64,000 bases of DNA, from NCBI GenBank assembly GCA_039602395.1, contig JBCNJP010000017.1, positions 6,528,738 through 6,592,737 on the forward strand. Direction: 5' to 3'. Shown piece by piece: positions 23,052-34,836 of the stretch. The notes beneath the pieces are model-generated. The model saw nothing but the letters and a program-made list of their open reading frames with translations. It was not told the DNA's origin and did no database searches. Numbering within the stretch: position 1 is the first letter of the stretch; each line of letters opens with the position of its first letter. Origin of the DNA: Deinandra increscens subsp. villosa (lineage: Eukaryota; Streptophyta; Magnoliopsida; Asterales; Asteraceae). The position numbers and the translations under genes were made by a program.

Positions 23052-23564
23052 GTTCATTGTAGACCCTCTACAATGTGTAGACCCGTACACTCCATTTTTG
23101 TCATTGGATCTCTTCATCTAATTATTGTGATTAATTTATTTTCTTGCCAATGATGTCCAGCTCAACTGGTCAGAGACATGCTTGCCGAGTGATAGAAGAC
23201 ATGGGGAAACCCAAGTTCGATCCTTGAGGCAACCGGGTTTTACGATTAATTTGTCGTCGTGCCTACCTGCGGACGGGTTAGTGGGTTTTCCCTGGAACTG
23301 ATATAACATTGGGCGTTTAAGGGCTCCGTACGACTGAGTTAGGCCAGCTAGCGGTGATCTTTTGCCATTGGGTCACTCCGTATGGAGTACCTGGGCAGTT
23401 TCCGTTTGTTAGCCGTTAAAAAAAAATTCTTCATTTTTTCTTTTATTTTTTCTTCAGAAACTTTCGCATGGGTAATAGAGTTATTACACATGCAAAATAG
23501 ACTAATTTCGCATTTAAAATAAGGGGTCTACAGATTTATAACTTTTAGAGCGTCTAGAATGAAC
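23052..23564. mobile_element. TIR element (MITE-like) carrying a SINE
   Basis: The ends GTTCATTGTAGACCCTCTA (left) and GTTCATTCTAGACGCTCTA (right, inverted) match at 16 of 19 positions. The interior between the arms is mostly the SINE at 23150-23427. No clear TSD. Confidence 0.45.
23150..23427 (+). mobile_element. tRNA-derived SINE
   Basis: An A-box-like CAGCTCAACTGGTCAGAG (23158-23175) and a B-box AAGTTCGATCC (23213-23223) have the spacing of a Pol III promoter. The body contains the GGGTTTTCCCTGG-type segment usual in plant SINEs and ends in GCCGTT plus a run of nine A. No convincing TSD is visible. Confidence 0.8.
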
Positions 23565-24471
23565 ATTTCTCCAACACACACACACATATATAATATATAT
23601 ATATATATATTATTTAATCACTTTAATAAAATTTTATCTATAACACGATAAGTTATTATTAAAGCTGATTTATTAAACAAGTCCCAATAAAAGTATAAGA
23701 TTGCTTGTTATCGAATAAGCTCGGATCGACATAGTTAAGTTACTTGATATCTACTCGTTCACGTCTAAAAAGCACCACCGATTCGGCTAATTAAGTAGAT
23801 CGAATATTCTGTATTATATATATATATATATATTCACATGAAATTAATTAAGCAAATGATAAAATAATTCAAATGCCACCACGCTTATACTACGAATGAC
23901 TTCAATTCCTTCCACGGTAATGCTTAGCATGTCGTTAAAGACCAATTACTCAGCCACCAATTTAGACTTTTTTATTTTATTTTATTCTTATATCATAATA
24001 TATTAAGTATCTAAAATTTAACTTATTCGAGCATGTTTTTAACAGAACACCGGATACAAGATTTGTAGTCGACTGACAAGGAAAGCTCCTCTACATCTGC
24101 TCGAAAAATATCCTATGTCACACAATTTGTAACCATAATACCTCATTTTACTAACCTTTCATATATCCGTTCACATAATTATCTTTCACTTTTATTTTTA
24201 ATCTATATTACTTTTTTAATCTATATTACATTGCACCACTCGCTCTTATCGTTCTTTATCTTTATAATATAATTTAGTTAACAAAAACTAGACGGAGAAA
24301 AAGAAGAGATGGATGAGAGAAAGAAGTGTGGTGCTGTAGGTCTGGATTGCGATGAATTTTACCCGCACAAAGCAAAAGGTTGGTGTGGGTGCCCGCCCTG
24401 GATGGAGTGTAGCGTTGTTTTGCCATTTCATAGAAGGCTGTCTCAGCCTCAGCCTCATCCTTACCTACCGT
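23565..24471. other. AT-rich intergenic DNA with TA microsatellites
   Basis: (CA)n and (TA)n runs at about 23574-23612 and 23812-23832. A small ORF at 24309-24539 (MDERKKCGAVGLDC...) has no recognisable domain and runs into an LTR fragment, so I do not call it. Confidence 0.5.
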
Positions 24472-24800
24472 TGGAATTTTGGGAGAAAATTAGTGAAATA
24501 TGCGTTTCTTTATTAAATGTGAAAATGAGTTTTTATTAGCTTTGGACACAAATAAGCTGCAGATTACAAAGGTTAATGCAGCTGTATTTTCTAGATTTGT
24601 GTAGTAAGTTGTGAGGGTTTTCCAAAGCATCAAATCATGTTCAAAACGGAGCTTGTATTAATGAGATATCGGTGCTCAAAGTTGAGATTTCAAAGCTATG
24701 AATGCTACCAAAATTGAGAGAAAAATGGATAAGTATGCCCCAACTCACACACGCAGGGCAATGTGGCGTTTTGATGTCGCACTATCCTAAGCTCCTCCAT
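24472..24800 (+). repeat. Truncated LTR fragment, same family as 51717-53220
   Basis: TTGGAATTTTGGGAGAAAA through the AGTTGTGAGGG and GAGATATCG motifs to GCAATGTGGCG follows the first ~480 bp of the solo LTR in order, with several indels and substitutions. The rest of the LTR is missing. Confidence 0.8.
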
Positions 24801-24866
24801 GTCAACATCTCTCTTGCTTTTCGAAATCACTCGAATATAACGATCAATTTACGCAATAACAACAAC

Positions 24867-25156
24867 CAGTGGCGGATCTAGGAAAGAATATCATGGGTAG
24901 CGGGGACTAACGGGGGTTCGGGGGCAGCGCCCCCGAAAAATTTTTTTAGGTAGTTAACGGGCTTTTAATCATATTTTTAAGAGACTTTTGATCATAATTT
25001 TAAGTAAAAGCCATAAAATTTCTTCCAGGGGTCGCGAAAAATTCGTTTCAGGGGTCGCGAAAAACCGAAAACCTATAAAAAAAAAAATTTGCACGTCGGG
25101 GTAAAAGTTCAGGGGTAGCGGGCGCTACCCCTGGGCTCTATGTGGGTCCGCCCCTG
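24867..25156. mobile_element. hAT-type MITE, 290 bp, TSD ACAACAAC
   Basis: The left end CAGTGGCGGATCTAGG and the right end CCGCCCCTG are inverted hAT-style termini. The exact 8-bp duplication ACAACAAC lies at 24859-24866 and 25157-25164. Confidence 0.9.
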
Positions 25157-25164
25157 ACAACAAC

Positions 25165-27180
25165 CAAACATGACATGAAAACATATCAAGTAACTAAACC
25201 TTTAATAAAAATGTTCTATTTTTTTCTTATATTTTTTTTTCTACAATTTATACCATATATTTACACTTAAAAAGTTATGAAGTAAACTAGGAATAAGAAA
25301 CTTCCACCAAAAGATTCTTGTTCAAGTGGGACTACTTCTCTGGCATTTGGCTTTTACTTCATTTTCTTTAAACAGAAAAAGTATTTTATTGAAGGTGCTA
25401 TAGTAAATGTACAGCATACATGAGACTAATTTGGTTAAAATGACACATGAAAAATCAAATTTACACCAATTGGTTTACTCTAGCGTATTGCGGACTATTT
25501 TAACCCATATGAGAGAGATCATATTGATATTCTTATTATTCTAGGTTAACGGGTTTTGAAATAACCGGCCGTTCAAAAATAAAAATTGGTAAAAACCGGT
25601 TTTTTAAAATAACCGGTTTTTTATCTCTAAAACTCTAACTAGTAAAAACAGGTAAAAAATAATATTTTTGAGAAAATATATGATTTTTAATAAGTTAACC
25701 AAAAACCATTTTTAACCGGTTCTTCACATAGAAATCTCAAACTGGTTTGAAACCTATGGTTTAGACCGCTTCGTAACTAGTTTGTACTTCGGTTAAAAAC
25801 ACATTCGGTTTTCGCTTATTAATTGGTTCAGTCTGGGTAATCAGATTTTCTTGTGCACCTTTACTATGAACCATGATGGCATTTGTCAAAGACTTTCTGT
25901 TATAAAATAAAGGTGTTAATTAAACGGGTTTCTGTGGGGGGTCTAAGTATATGTGTGAGAGGTGTGACGAAACATTGTCAAACATTTTGGGGGGGGGGGG
26001 GGGGGCATTTTTTTTTTGTATATATAGTTCTTTTTAAAATAAAACTTTTAATTATTAAAATTGCTAAGGAGACCTGCATGGTTTGTCGGTTAATTACTTA
26101 GAATGTTATTTCAAAACAATAATTTTCTTAAATTTATAATCATAACTTTTTTTTGTCATATTTAAGATTTTTTTTCTATTTGTAAATTTTCCCGAATTAA
26201 GCCTATTTTTTTTAGCTCGAACATGGCCCCTAAATCTTCATGACCGACCCTGACGAGTTCTAACTATGAGCTTGAAATTCTGACACAAACTACAATATGT
26301 TACGAGCTGAAAATTCATGTACCTGAGTATTTTCTTTTGGACGACTAATGATTAACGCCCGGCTACCCCAAGACAACCTAATGGTGAGGGTGCCCACACC
26401 TAGGAGAGCAGATGCTAGAGGCGTACTCTGTCGTGTGTTGGGTAACTCAAACACATCAATTGAGCTATCCCGGAGAAAACACACCGCCCAAAGACCTAGT
26501 GTGATAAAACCTGAGAACTATAGGGATCGAAATTGTAACATTTAGGTCACCAAATTTTCCCATCATTAGACGCTCAAGATTAGGATTTTTTTTTTATGTA
26601 TTAAAGCTCTATTTTTTCTTTTTTCACAATTTCACATTGGTCTAAATTACAGTTTCACAAGTGAAAAATTGGTTACCTTTACATTATAGAATTCGATGTC
26701 AATATATTTAGTTTTTACATAGTATACACACAAGTTTAACTTATAATACGATAATATATTTTTATAATAAATCGGGTCAAATTTCATTTCACAGTTTTTT
26801 TTTCTTTCACAATTTCACTTGAAGTTTTTTTTCTTTACATTTATCGTGTCTTGAAAGTTTATAAAACGTATATTATAAATTTATAGGTCTTAATAATTAA
26901 TTCGGTTTAACCTTCCCTTAAATCTTTTTAACACAAGCACATCCGTTTACAAAAACCATTTTAAAACATCGAAAACCACAAACACAAAACTTTAACTAAA
27001 AGGTCAACCCGAAAGGTACGTTGGAACAATTATACTTATTTGATTGCGTGTAAATAATGTCCAAATGGCATGGCTTTATAGATGAGGACACCGCAATAGG
27101 GTTGGGAGCATTATTATCACCCTTTTATTGGTAATTATATAAATATACAAAGAGAATTGGTGGTGAATAGGAGAGTATTT
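25165..27180. other. AT-rich intergenic DNA, repeat debris
   Basis: No gene. About 25545-25840 is rich in AACCGG/CCGGTT motifs and resembles a decayed element of the 16308 type. A 17-base G run lies at about 25989-26005. The block 26348-26520 has a TAGCTCAATTG box on the minus strand that hints at a tRNA-derived SINE, but no B box could be found. Confidence 0.4.
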
Positions 27181-29700
27181 TCTTCTTATGAAATGGCCAC
27201 AGCTTTATTTCTCATTGACAATTTTAGTCCCTCTGCTATTCTACGTGTCACTTATTCGCTTGGCATGTGAATTTAGGAAAGCAGTTGTCGTCTTCTGTTT
27301 ACAGCTGTCCTCAAAACCTGGTTCTCATCTGTCTCTCTCATCACAAAACCAAGTGCTCATCTAGAATCTAAAAACTACACTTCTCTTCTCCTCTGCTCTT
27401 TGAGCTTTACCCATAACGATGTTTCTTTCCCTCTCTAGAATACTCTCTTTGAGAGAGACCGCCATAGCTGAAGCTTATTTTGTTAGTATCTTTGTCGTTG
27501 CTCCGGACACGTAGAAGCGACGATACAGTTGCTCCGGTCACGTTGCAGCAGTGACGTTTTTCTTCCTCTTCTGTCAGAGATTTTGTCGATTTAGTGTTTG
27601 CTTTTGGTTACCCAAGAACCTTCGTCACGCTCAGGCGACGATGTCTCCGATAACGTTGAGGCTAAAAGGTTTCTCTTCCTATTCTGTCGATTGATTTAGG
27701 GTTTCATTTTCAGATCTGAAACGTTTTTGGCTTTGTTTTTGTGTTCTTAATAACTCAGATCTTAAACTTTTTTGAACTTTTAACTGCTAAAGTTCTGATT
27801 TGTTTGCGTGAACTGCTAGATCTATGTATTTCTTCTGATCTCATTCATTTTACGAGACAGCTATCAATTTTCCGATATGAAACGTTTTTGTTCGCTCGGT
27901 TTTGGCTATGCTTTTGGGTTCTTAATAACTCTAATCTTAAAATTCTTTGGGTTTTTAACCCCTATAGTTGTGATTTGGTTGCGAATACTGGAAGATCTAT
28001 GTACTGTTTCTGATGTCCTTCATTATACGTGATGGTTGTAAAGGGTTTATTTCCTCATATCGATATGGTGACCTTTTGATGATTTTGCATCAGATCTGAA
28101 TTTTTTTTTTAATTATTTTCTTCATCTCTATATGATGACCTTTTAATGAGTCTGTGTAGGATCTTCTTTCGATTTGCTTTACGTTGTTGCTTTGTCTCCG
28201 AATATGGTATTCGTCGGTCGCTTCACTGCCGGACATTGATAGTGTGGTTAAATGTGGCTGATTATTTGTTGGATGGAAGTTGGTTATAATTTTCCTTTAC
28301 TTGATAGTGTGCTGCTCTTCTTTATGGTTCTCATGTGAGGCAATGATGAAAATATTTTGAGCCCTCTATTGCTACTGTTGGTGAATAAATCATTTTTGCA
28401 TAAGATGGACTGAAAATGTGCCTGATAAATTGTTGGATTTATATTTTACTTGATAGTATGTTGGCTTTCTTGATGGTTCATGTGAGGCAATGATGAGATA
28501 TTTCAATATCTCTTAGCCCTTAATTTGTTGCTGTCGGTGAAAAAAATCTTGGTTAAACTTCCTATTGTCTTGGGTATCCTTTCGATTTCTTCTGTTTGAA
28601 GAGTTGGTTTCATTTACAGATTTTCAGGCGACTATGCGCCACCTGTGTGGTTAGGGTTTTCCTGAAGTGGGTGCATCTGGATCTGTTCTGATTTTATAAT
28701 TTAGATCCATGATTGTTGTTTCAGATTTATGTTTGTTTCTTTTGGTTTTTTAAGAGATGGTTATGATGGGTTTCTTCCAGAGCCTTTCTCGGCGTTTATG
28801 CGTCACCACCATTTTGGGGTTTTCCGGTTTGGTATCCAAAATCTGAAACATATATTTTGTCGGTTTTGGTTTGCTTTCTGATTCGCGATGATCTTACCGG
28901 CAACTATGTTCGATACCGGTGTATGAGCGATGTTTTGGTGATTGCTTTGTATTTGGGTTTTCTAGAACCCAGATCTGAAATCTGAAACATAGATTTTGTC
29001 GGTTTTGGTTTGCTTTCTGGTTCGCGATGATCTTACCGGCAACTATGTTCGATGCCGGTGTATGAGCGATGTTGTGGCTGTTTTCCGATGGTGCTGGCTG
29101 CTTTCCGATGAACATGGTCAAACTTTTTAGTGGCTATGATGATTTAATTTTATAGAAGTTAATGAATGCACATGTGTAGGCGGGGCAAAAAAAAATTTGC
29201 AGCCACCATGCGTATATGATTTTTACTTTTATAAATCTGAGCCTAATCTCACAAACAAAGCCATTATTCGGAAGTTTGTGATTAAGTTAGCCGTTGGAAA
29301 TCGGGGAATCACAGTGGTAGGAAATAATAAGTCTGTATGTTCAGTTTTTTCTTTCCCCTTTATAATTTACAATTTACATCGTCTTCTTTCATCTTAATTA
29401 TCTTTGAATTAGCACATTTTTATGTTGTTATATGACCATAACATACAGCAGCAGCTGGTCATTTAACACTTTTATTGCTTAGTTTATATTAATTTACGAT
29501 CATTATTCTTTTACTTGGTCATAATTTGTGTTCTCTTTTTGGTTTCTTTCTTATTTGCAGATTATTTGTTGTTGGATTTCTGATGGTTTCATCTGTATGA
29601 AAATGGACCAAGTTCTTCCACGACTTTTTTCCTTTATATTTCCCTACATTTTTACTTTTAAGTTGTGAATCTATTGTCATTTGTCAAGAAGGTTTATTAA
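27181..29700 (+). other. Gene-like leader region without a coding frame
   Basis: The stretch 27180-27720 is TC-rich like a plant 5' UTR, with CTTCTCTTCTCCTC and GATTTAGGGTTTC motifs. It continues T-rich, intron-like, with several acceptor-like TTTGCAG sites (for example about 29555-29562). Two internal duplications are present: about 27715-27860 versus 27875-28020, and 28838-29072. No ORF over 92 codons is present and none matches a family I know. It could be a noncoding transcript, the 5' part of a captured gene, or a dead gene. Confidence 0.35.
28838..29072 (+). repeat. Tandem duplication, period ~139 bp
   Basis: ATCTGAAACATATATTTTGT followed by TCGGTTTTGG...GTATGAGCGATGTT occurs at about 28841-28935 and again at about 28980-29072 with few changes. 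Confidence 0.8.
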
Positions 29701-30100
29701 TTTCTTCGTTTTGAAACATTGAATTTAAATTTGGGGGAAAAAAAGGTTTTCCTTCTAAATATGTGGGTTATGAATATATAATGAAACTTTACATGGAAAA
29801 CCGTATCCTTCATATGATATCTATCTCATTTTTCAAAGATGATATCTACATAAAGTCGTATTTGTAGGAATGTAGGATGTTGCTAGAAATAGGAGATTTT
29901 AAACATATTTGAATTTTAAACATTTTAAACATATTTGAATATTTCAATTAACTCACATACCACGGTGCTAAGTAACGATAAAAAGATAATGGATTGCAAC
30001 ATATTGATTCGAACTTATGAACGGTGTCATATTAAAAACAACCCGCGGTAAAAACTTTTAGAGTTTTCGACTTTGGCGATGGCGTTTTGGAAAATGGGTG

Positions 30101-30134
30101 GCCCGCCGCGAAGCGCGGGCGGGTCACCATCTTG
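30101..30134 (+). other. Helitron-like 3' hairpin
   Basis: CCCGCCGCGAAGCGCGGGCGGG can fold into a GC-rich stem, followed after a few bases by CACCATCTTG. This is the layout of a Helitron 3' end, but the terminal four bases are CTTG, not CTRR. A matching 5' end was not found. Confidence 0.4.
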
Positions 30135-30779
30135 TTGAATTAATGACAAATCAATCGTTAAATTAGATATAGTTTTAAAAAAATAAACTGATGTAACGTT
30201 ACGTTTTGTATTACTGTATTATTATGCAACTTTTTTAAAAAAATAAATAAATTAATAAATTAGTAATATATTACATGTGCTTACAAATACTAGTGTCGTG
30301 TATAAAACAACTACATATATTCTTTCCAGCGTGATTATCAAAAGTCAAATATAATAATGTATAATTAAGTTTGACCAATATTATATACACACACAGTAAA
30401 CAATACACGACATTTATGAATGTTAAAAATACTTATTATGGATATTATAGAATTTATTATTATCATGCAACCGGTATATTTTTAGAATGACAAATACACT
30501 CTTCTAATACTATTCTTAGATTTTTTTTCTTCATAAAACTAATTCATAATTTTTAATACATGAAGAATCATATTACAATAAAATGACAGGTTAACGGACA
30601 ACAAGTTATACCACAATCTTATTTTGGATAGTAAATCCGATCCCGCAAAAAACAAAACTATGATTTTTAGGAGTCAAGAATTTGTTATGCACGAAAACTT
30701 AGAACCATCAATCTTATAGGAAGAAACACTAATATTTAAACCAATAGATACCACGCAACACGCTAAATGCATACCATTA

Positions 30780-31120
30780 CAGTGACGGATCCACCTAGGA
30801 CCTAGTGGGGTCCTAGGTACCCACTTAAATTGCAAATTTGGTGGTAATTTTTGAACCAAATGACTAAGGCGTCTAATGTTTTTTTTCTTCTGATGCACCC
30901 AATGTTGTTGAAAATGATTTTTTTTTGCTGTTTTTGACACCCACAGCATCAAGGTTTATGAAAATAACTTCTTTTTTTTACTGTTTTTGACACAAAAGAC
31001 GCCAAAAATTATTAAATTCTTGAATAAAAATAATTCATTTTAATGCTATTTTTATTATTTTTGTATCTTTTACTTATTTTTTGTGACACCCACTGAACAA
31101 AATTTCTAGATCTGCCAGTG
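30780..31120. mobile_element. hAT-type MITE with imperfect 8-bp TSD
   Basis: The left end CAGTGACGGATCCACCTAGG and the right end ...AGATCTGCCAGTG are inverted. The flanks ACCATTAC and ACCATAGC match at 6 of 8 positions. The element is older than the one at 24867. No ORF. Confidence 0.65.
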
Positions 31121-32392
31121 ACCATAGCATTTACAGTAGATTCTCTATCCCCATCCCAATAATTTATACTTTTATCATAATTTTTTTTTTCTCTTTCACT
31201 CGTAATCACAATTAAATAATACTTTTTATACCCTTATCATTATCTTTTCTCTCTATTTCAATCACAACCACACCTTAAATTTTAATAAATCAATAGTTTT
31301 TTTTTTTATCAAATATATGAGTGAACAATAATTTTTTTCTCTTTTTTACTCGCAATCACTTATTCAAAATCAAACCTTAAATTGTAAAGTTTACACTCAT
31401 ATATTTATGGGGACTCTGTTGTGAATACTCTACCGTATTATTATATATAATTTGTAAGGGCAAGCGGTATACCGCTTTTTAACGGCGCCAAAATGCGCTT
31501 TTCCGGCGTTATACGGCGTTGTATCCATCCCCTTTATTCGTTATATGGCGGCGTGATCAATTGGGAGGATTTGGCGTTGAAAGTATACGCCTCAAAAAGG
31601 TGGCGTTGAAATGGTTGGGCTCATCCAGAGATTGACACATATCCAAGTTCTTTATTATATTTAATTTAATCATTTAATTAAAATAAGATATTTAATTTTA
31701 AAAATTAATAAAATATAGTTAACATGACATGAGTATCCCCCACCCATGTTAACTTTTATGGTGTTATGTTAAAGCCTACGTGATGTCTACGTGGCGTGTT
31801 TAACATGTTAACTTAACATGAGTATACCATATGCCCTAATAAAGTTAAATATTACTTGTCACACAAGAAATGCATTTCTCAATAAAGATTAGTTTATAAA
31901 TAAAATAACAATAGTCTTATACAAATACCCCGACCCGACCCGAAAAGAAGAGGAAGCATGTATACCTTTGCAAAAGTTGCACGATACCTTCCATTATTGT
32001 GCTCCTTTTATAGGATGTTATGATTGAAGGGAGTATTCTTTCATTTAATTATTAATTTATTCCACTTTATTCTTAAATAAAATTACTTTTTTTATTCTTA
32101 GTGTTATTATACATAATTTTTTTTATTTACATTCAACGTATTTATTTTCAAGTTTGTTCATACCCATTTCTAAATCTTTCTCCCCAAATTCCTCATCGCC
32201 GCCCCCAAACCCGCCGCCCCCAAACACCGCTTCCGACAAATCACCGGCGGAGCAAAATCACACTTTCCGGCAATAAAACCGGTAACCGCCTCATTCGATT
32301 CCGGCAGATCTACACTCACACGCTCACCGGAACGATTCGATCACATCGTTAACCAATCGGAATTAATTACTGATTTACTGAAGCAGTTAGTT
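31121..32392 (+). promoter_or_regulatory. Intergenic DNA and probable promoter/5' UTR of the GT92 gene
   Basis: AT-rich. About 31455-31625 is a GGCGTT/ACGCC-rich repeat fragment. The last 250 bases are C-rich with CGCCGCCCCCAAACC motifs, like a plant 5' UTR leading to the ATG at 32393. A TATA-like stretch lies near 32105-32130. Confidence 0.4.
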
Positions 32393-34184
32393 ATGGACTC
32401 GCCGGAGCAACGGCGGCGGCGGAAGCGGTTTCTGAAAACCTCCAAACTGTCACCTCTCCGTCACTTTCCTGCCGTAAGATCTCTATTTTACTGCTTCTGC
32501 TTCTTCGTTTTCTTCTACCTCCTTTTCCGGCCTCACACGTCGTCGTTTCACCGCGTCGTGGAACTCTCCAGATTCTCCTCGCTCTCCAATCAAATCGATT
32601 CGTTTAGCGTGTTCTCCAAGTTTAACGAGTTGCCGCAGTTTAAGATAGAAGATAGGGTTTCGTTTCCCGATCATGTTCTGTTACTCGTCTCCAAATCTCC
32701 GGCCGCCGGAACCGCAATCGGAAGTCGATTCGAATGCGTTTACAGAACTAACTTCTCGAACTCCGATTCCGATTCCGGTTCCGGTTCCGATCTCGCCGTT
32801 ACGAAGCGGATTAACGTGTTGTCGGTGGATGAATTTAGCGATAACCGTTTGCTCGTCCGTTGCCCCCTCCCTCCGGCGAACTTCACACCTCCGATCGCGC
32901 TACGGCGCCGGAGTTTCACCGTCGATTTGACGGAAGAGAAGCCGTTGAATTCGTGGGAGAATTTAGCTTACGAGGCGGTTTTGGACGGAAACACGGCGGT
33001 GATTTTCGTCAAAGGGATTAGTCACAGGCAGGGTAAAGAGTCCGACCCGACCCATTTCAGTTGCCATTTCGGGTTTGGTGATTTTAAGCTCACTTCAAGA
33101 GCTATAACCGCAGCACAAGAAGTTGTCCGGTGTGTGTTGCCACCGAGTATCCTTATGCATCCCGGATAAAGCCCGCGGGGTTCGAGCCACGGTCAGCTTC
33201 GTAACCCCGCGGGTCCACGGCCGGGTCAACCGTGTTCTTGTCCCGTCCGTTGCCAAGATACCGGGCTCGAAACTCGGCCCGGAGGTTAAAAACGAGGTTA
33301 AAAAAGAGATTAAAAAAACTCGTGTTCGGAAACACGAGCTTTGTGTTTGTACCATGTTATGGAACCAAGCCCACTCGGTTCGCGAGTGGGTGACCTACCA
33401 TTCGTGGCTAGGTGTCGAGAAATGGTTCGTTTACGATAACAACAGTGATGATGAAATCAAAACCGTGATCGATGATCTCGATCTCGAGGGTTATAACGTT
33501 AGCCGACACGTTTGGCCGTGGATCAAGACTCAAGAAGCCGGGTTCTCGCATTGTGCGTTGCGGGCTCAACGCGAATGCAACTGGGTTTCGTTCATGGATG
33601 TAGACGAGTTCTATTACTTCCCGCATAACCCGGTATCGGGGTTCGCGGGTCAGGGTGCACTCCGGACACTGGTTTCGAATTTCACCACATCGCCGTCAAT
33701 CGGGGAGATTAGAACCTCTTGCCACAGTTTCGGGCCTTCGGGGTTAACCTCCCGACCCAAACAAGGAGTGACGGTTGGGTACACTTGCAGGTTACAAAGC
33801 CCGGAAAGGCACAAGTCGATCATCAGACCGGATGCTCTCGACACCACCCTAATGAACGTGGTGCACCATTTCCATTTACGGAGTGGGTTCACGTTCATCG
33901 ACTTGCCGCAAAGTAGCGTGACGATTAACCACTATAAGTATCAAGTGTGGGAGGTTTTTAGGGCAAAGTTTTACAGAAGGGTGGCTACTTATGTGGCTGA
34001 TTGGAGGGATAACCAGAATGAAGGGTCGAGAGATCGAGCGCCTGGGTTGGGGACCGAAGCCATTGAACCGCCTGATTGGAGACTGCGGTTCTGTGAGGTA
34101 TGGGACACGGGTTTAAGGGACTTTGTTTTGGCTAACTTGGGTGATGTTTCTACTGGTGGTTTGCCATGGGATAGATCTATGTGA
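32393..34184 (+). CDS. Glycosyltransferase family 92 (DUF23) protein, one frameshift
   Basis: Putative Golgi type II glycosyltransferase of the At1g27200 / RCOM_0530710-like group. Frame one (32393-33163) gives an Arg-rich cytosolic start, one membrane span (SLFYCFCFFVFFYLLF, about residues 30-45) and the luminal stem, ending ...VVRCVLPPSILMHP. Frame two (33165-34184) continues DKARGVRATVSF and the full catalytic domain: CVCTMLWNQAHSVREW, WFVYDNNSDDEI, WVSFMDVDEFYYF (DxD-type site, about residue 400) and a C-terminus of GGLPWDRSM. One extra G at 33164/33165 separates the frames; without it the product is 596 aa, normal for the family. Everything else is intact, so this is either a sequencing/assembly slip or a very recent null allele. 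Confidence 0.85.
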
Positions 34185-34836
34185 CATACTCTGTTGAGAT
34201 ATACTGATATTTGATAGATTGATTGATTCTTTGAACCGAGCTAACCATCCTTTATGCGAAAAGGGGGTGTATTTTCGATTCATTGTACTTGGGTTTTCAG
34301 ATCATATAATACGTTGTTTTTGTAAGTATGTAATGTGCGGTTTTGGTTATCGGTGTACGTTATATGATTCTTTTCTTGGCGCATTTGAAGTGTTAATGTC
34401 TATGTATTTGCGTGTTGCAAAGATGAATAGAGCGTTGCATGGTTTTTAAATGGTTGAAGACAGAAAACCGATAAAAGCTGGATTTGAATCCGAGACCTTA
34501 GATCCTTTGAACTTGATCTATATTGTTTCTTATTAAAAAAATGTAAGTAATAAATAAGCAAAAAAATGAAGGTTTTGCTCAAATATGTGATCTAAAAAGA
34601 TGTTTTCTAACTTAGGAAGTGAAGACTGCATAAGCATCTTGATGCATATAATAACTGGTACATCTTAATTTGTGAATAACAGCAACAATCCAAACTCTAA
34701 GTTCCAAACAAAAGAATGATGTTAACAACAATACTCCTCTTTTCTTTGTTTTTCAAGGGGGAAAGACATCTACAAGGATTACAAACAAACAAACAACCCG
34801 ATTTGGATTAGGATATTGGTATCAAATCCAGGAGAA
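34185..34836. terminator. 3' regions of the convergent GT92 and PP2A genes
   Basis: About 650 bp between two facing stop codons. AATAAA-like signals are present. At about 34478-34515 a GGATTCAAATCC B-box-like motif on the minus strand suggests a decayed SINE piece. No gene. Confidence 0.5.

Noticed and set aside
24309..24539. 76-codon ORF MDERKKCGAVGLDC...
   Set aside because: No recognisable domain, and its 3' part lies in a retrotransposon LTR fragment.
26348..26545. Possible SINE or ORF
   Set aside because: A TAGCTCAATTG box is present on the minus strand but no B box, tail or TSD was found.
33095..33898. Minus-strand ORFs opposite the GT92 gene
   Set aside because: Shadow frames; the plus strand carries clear family motifs.
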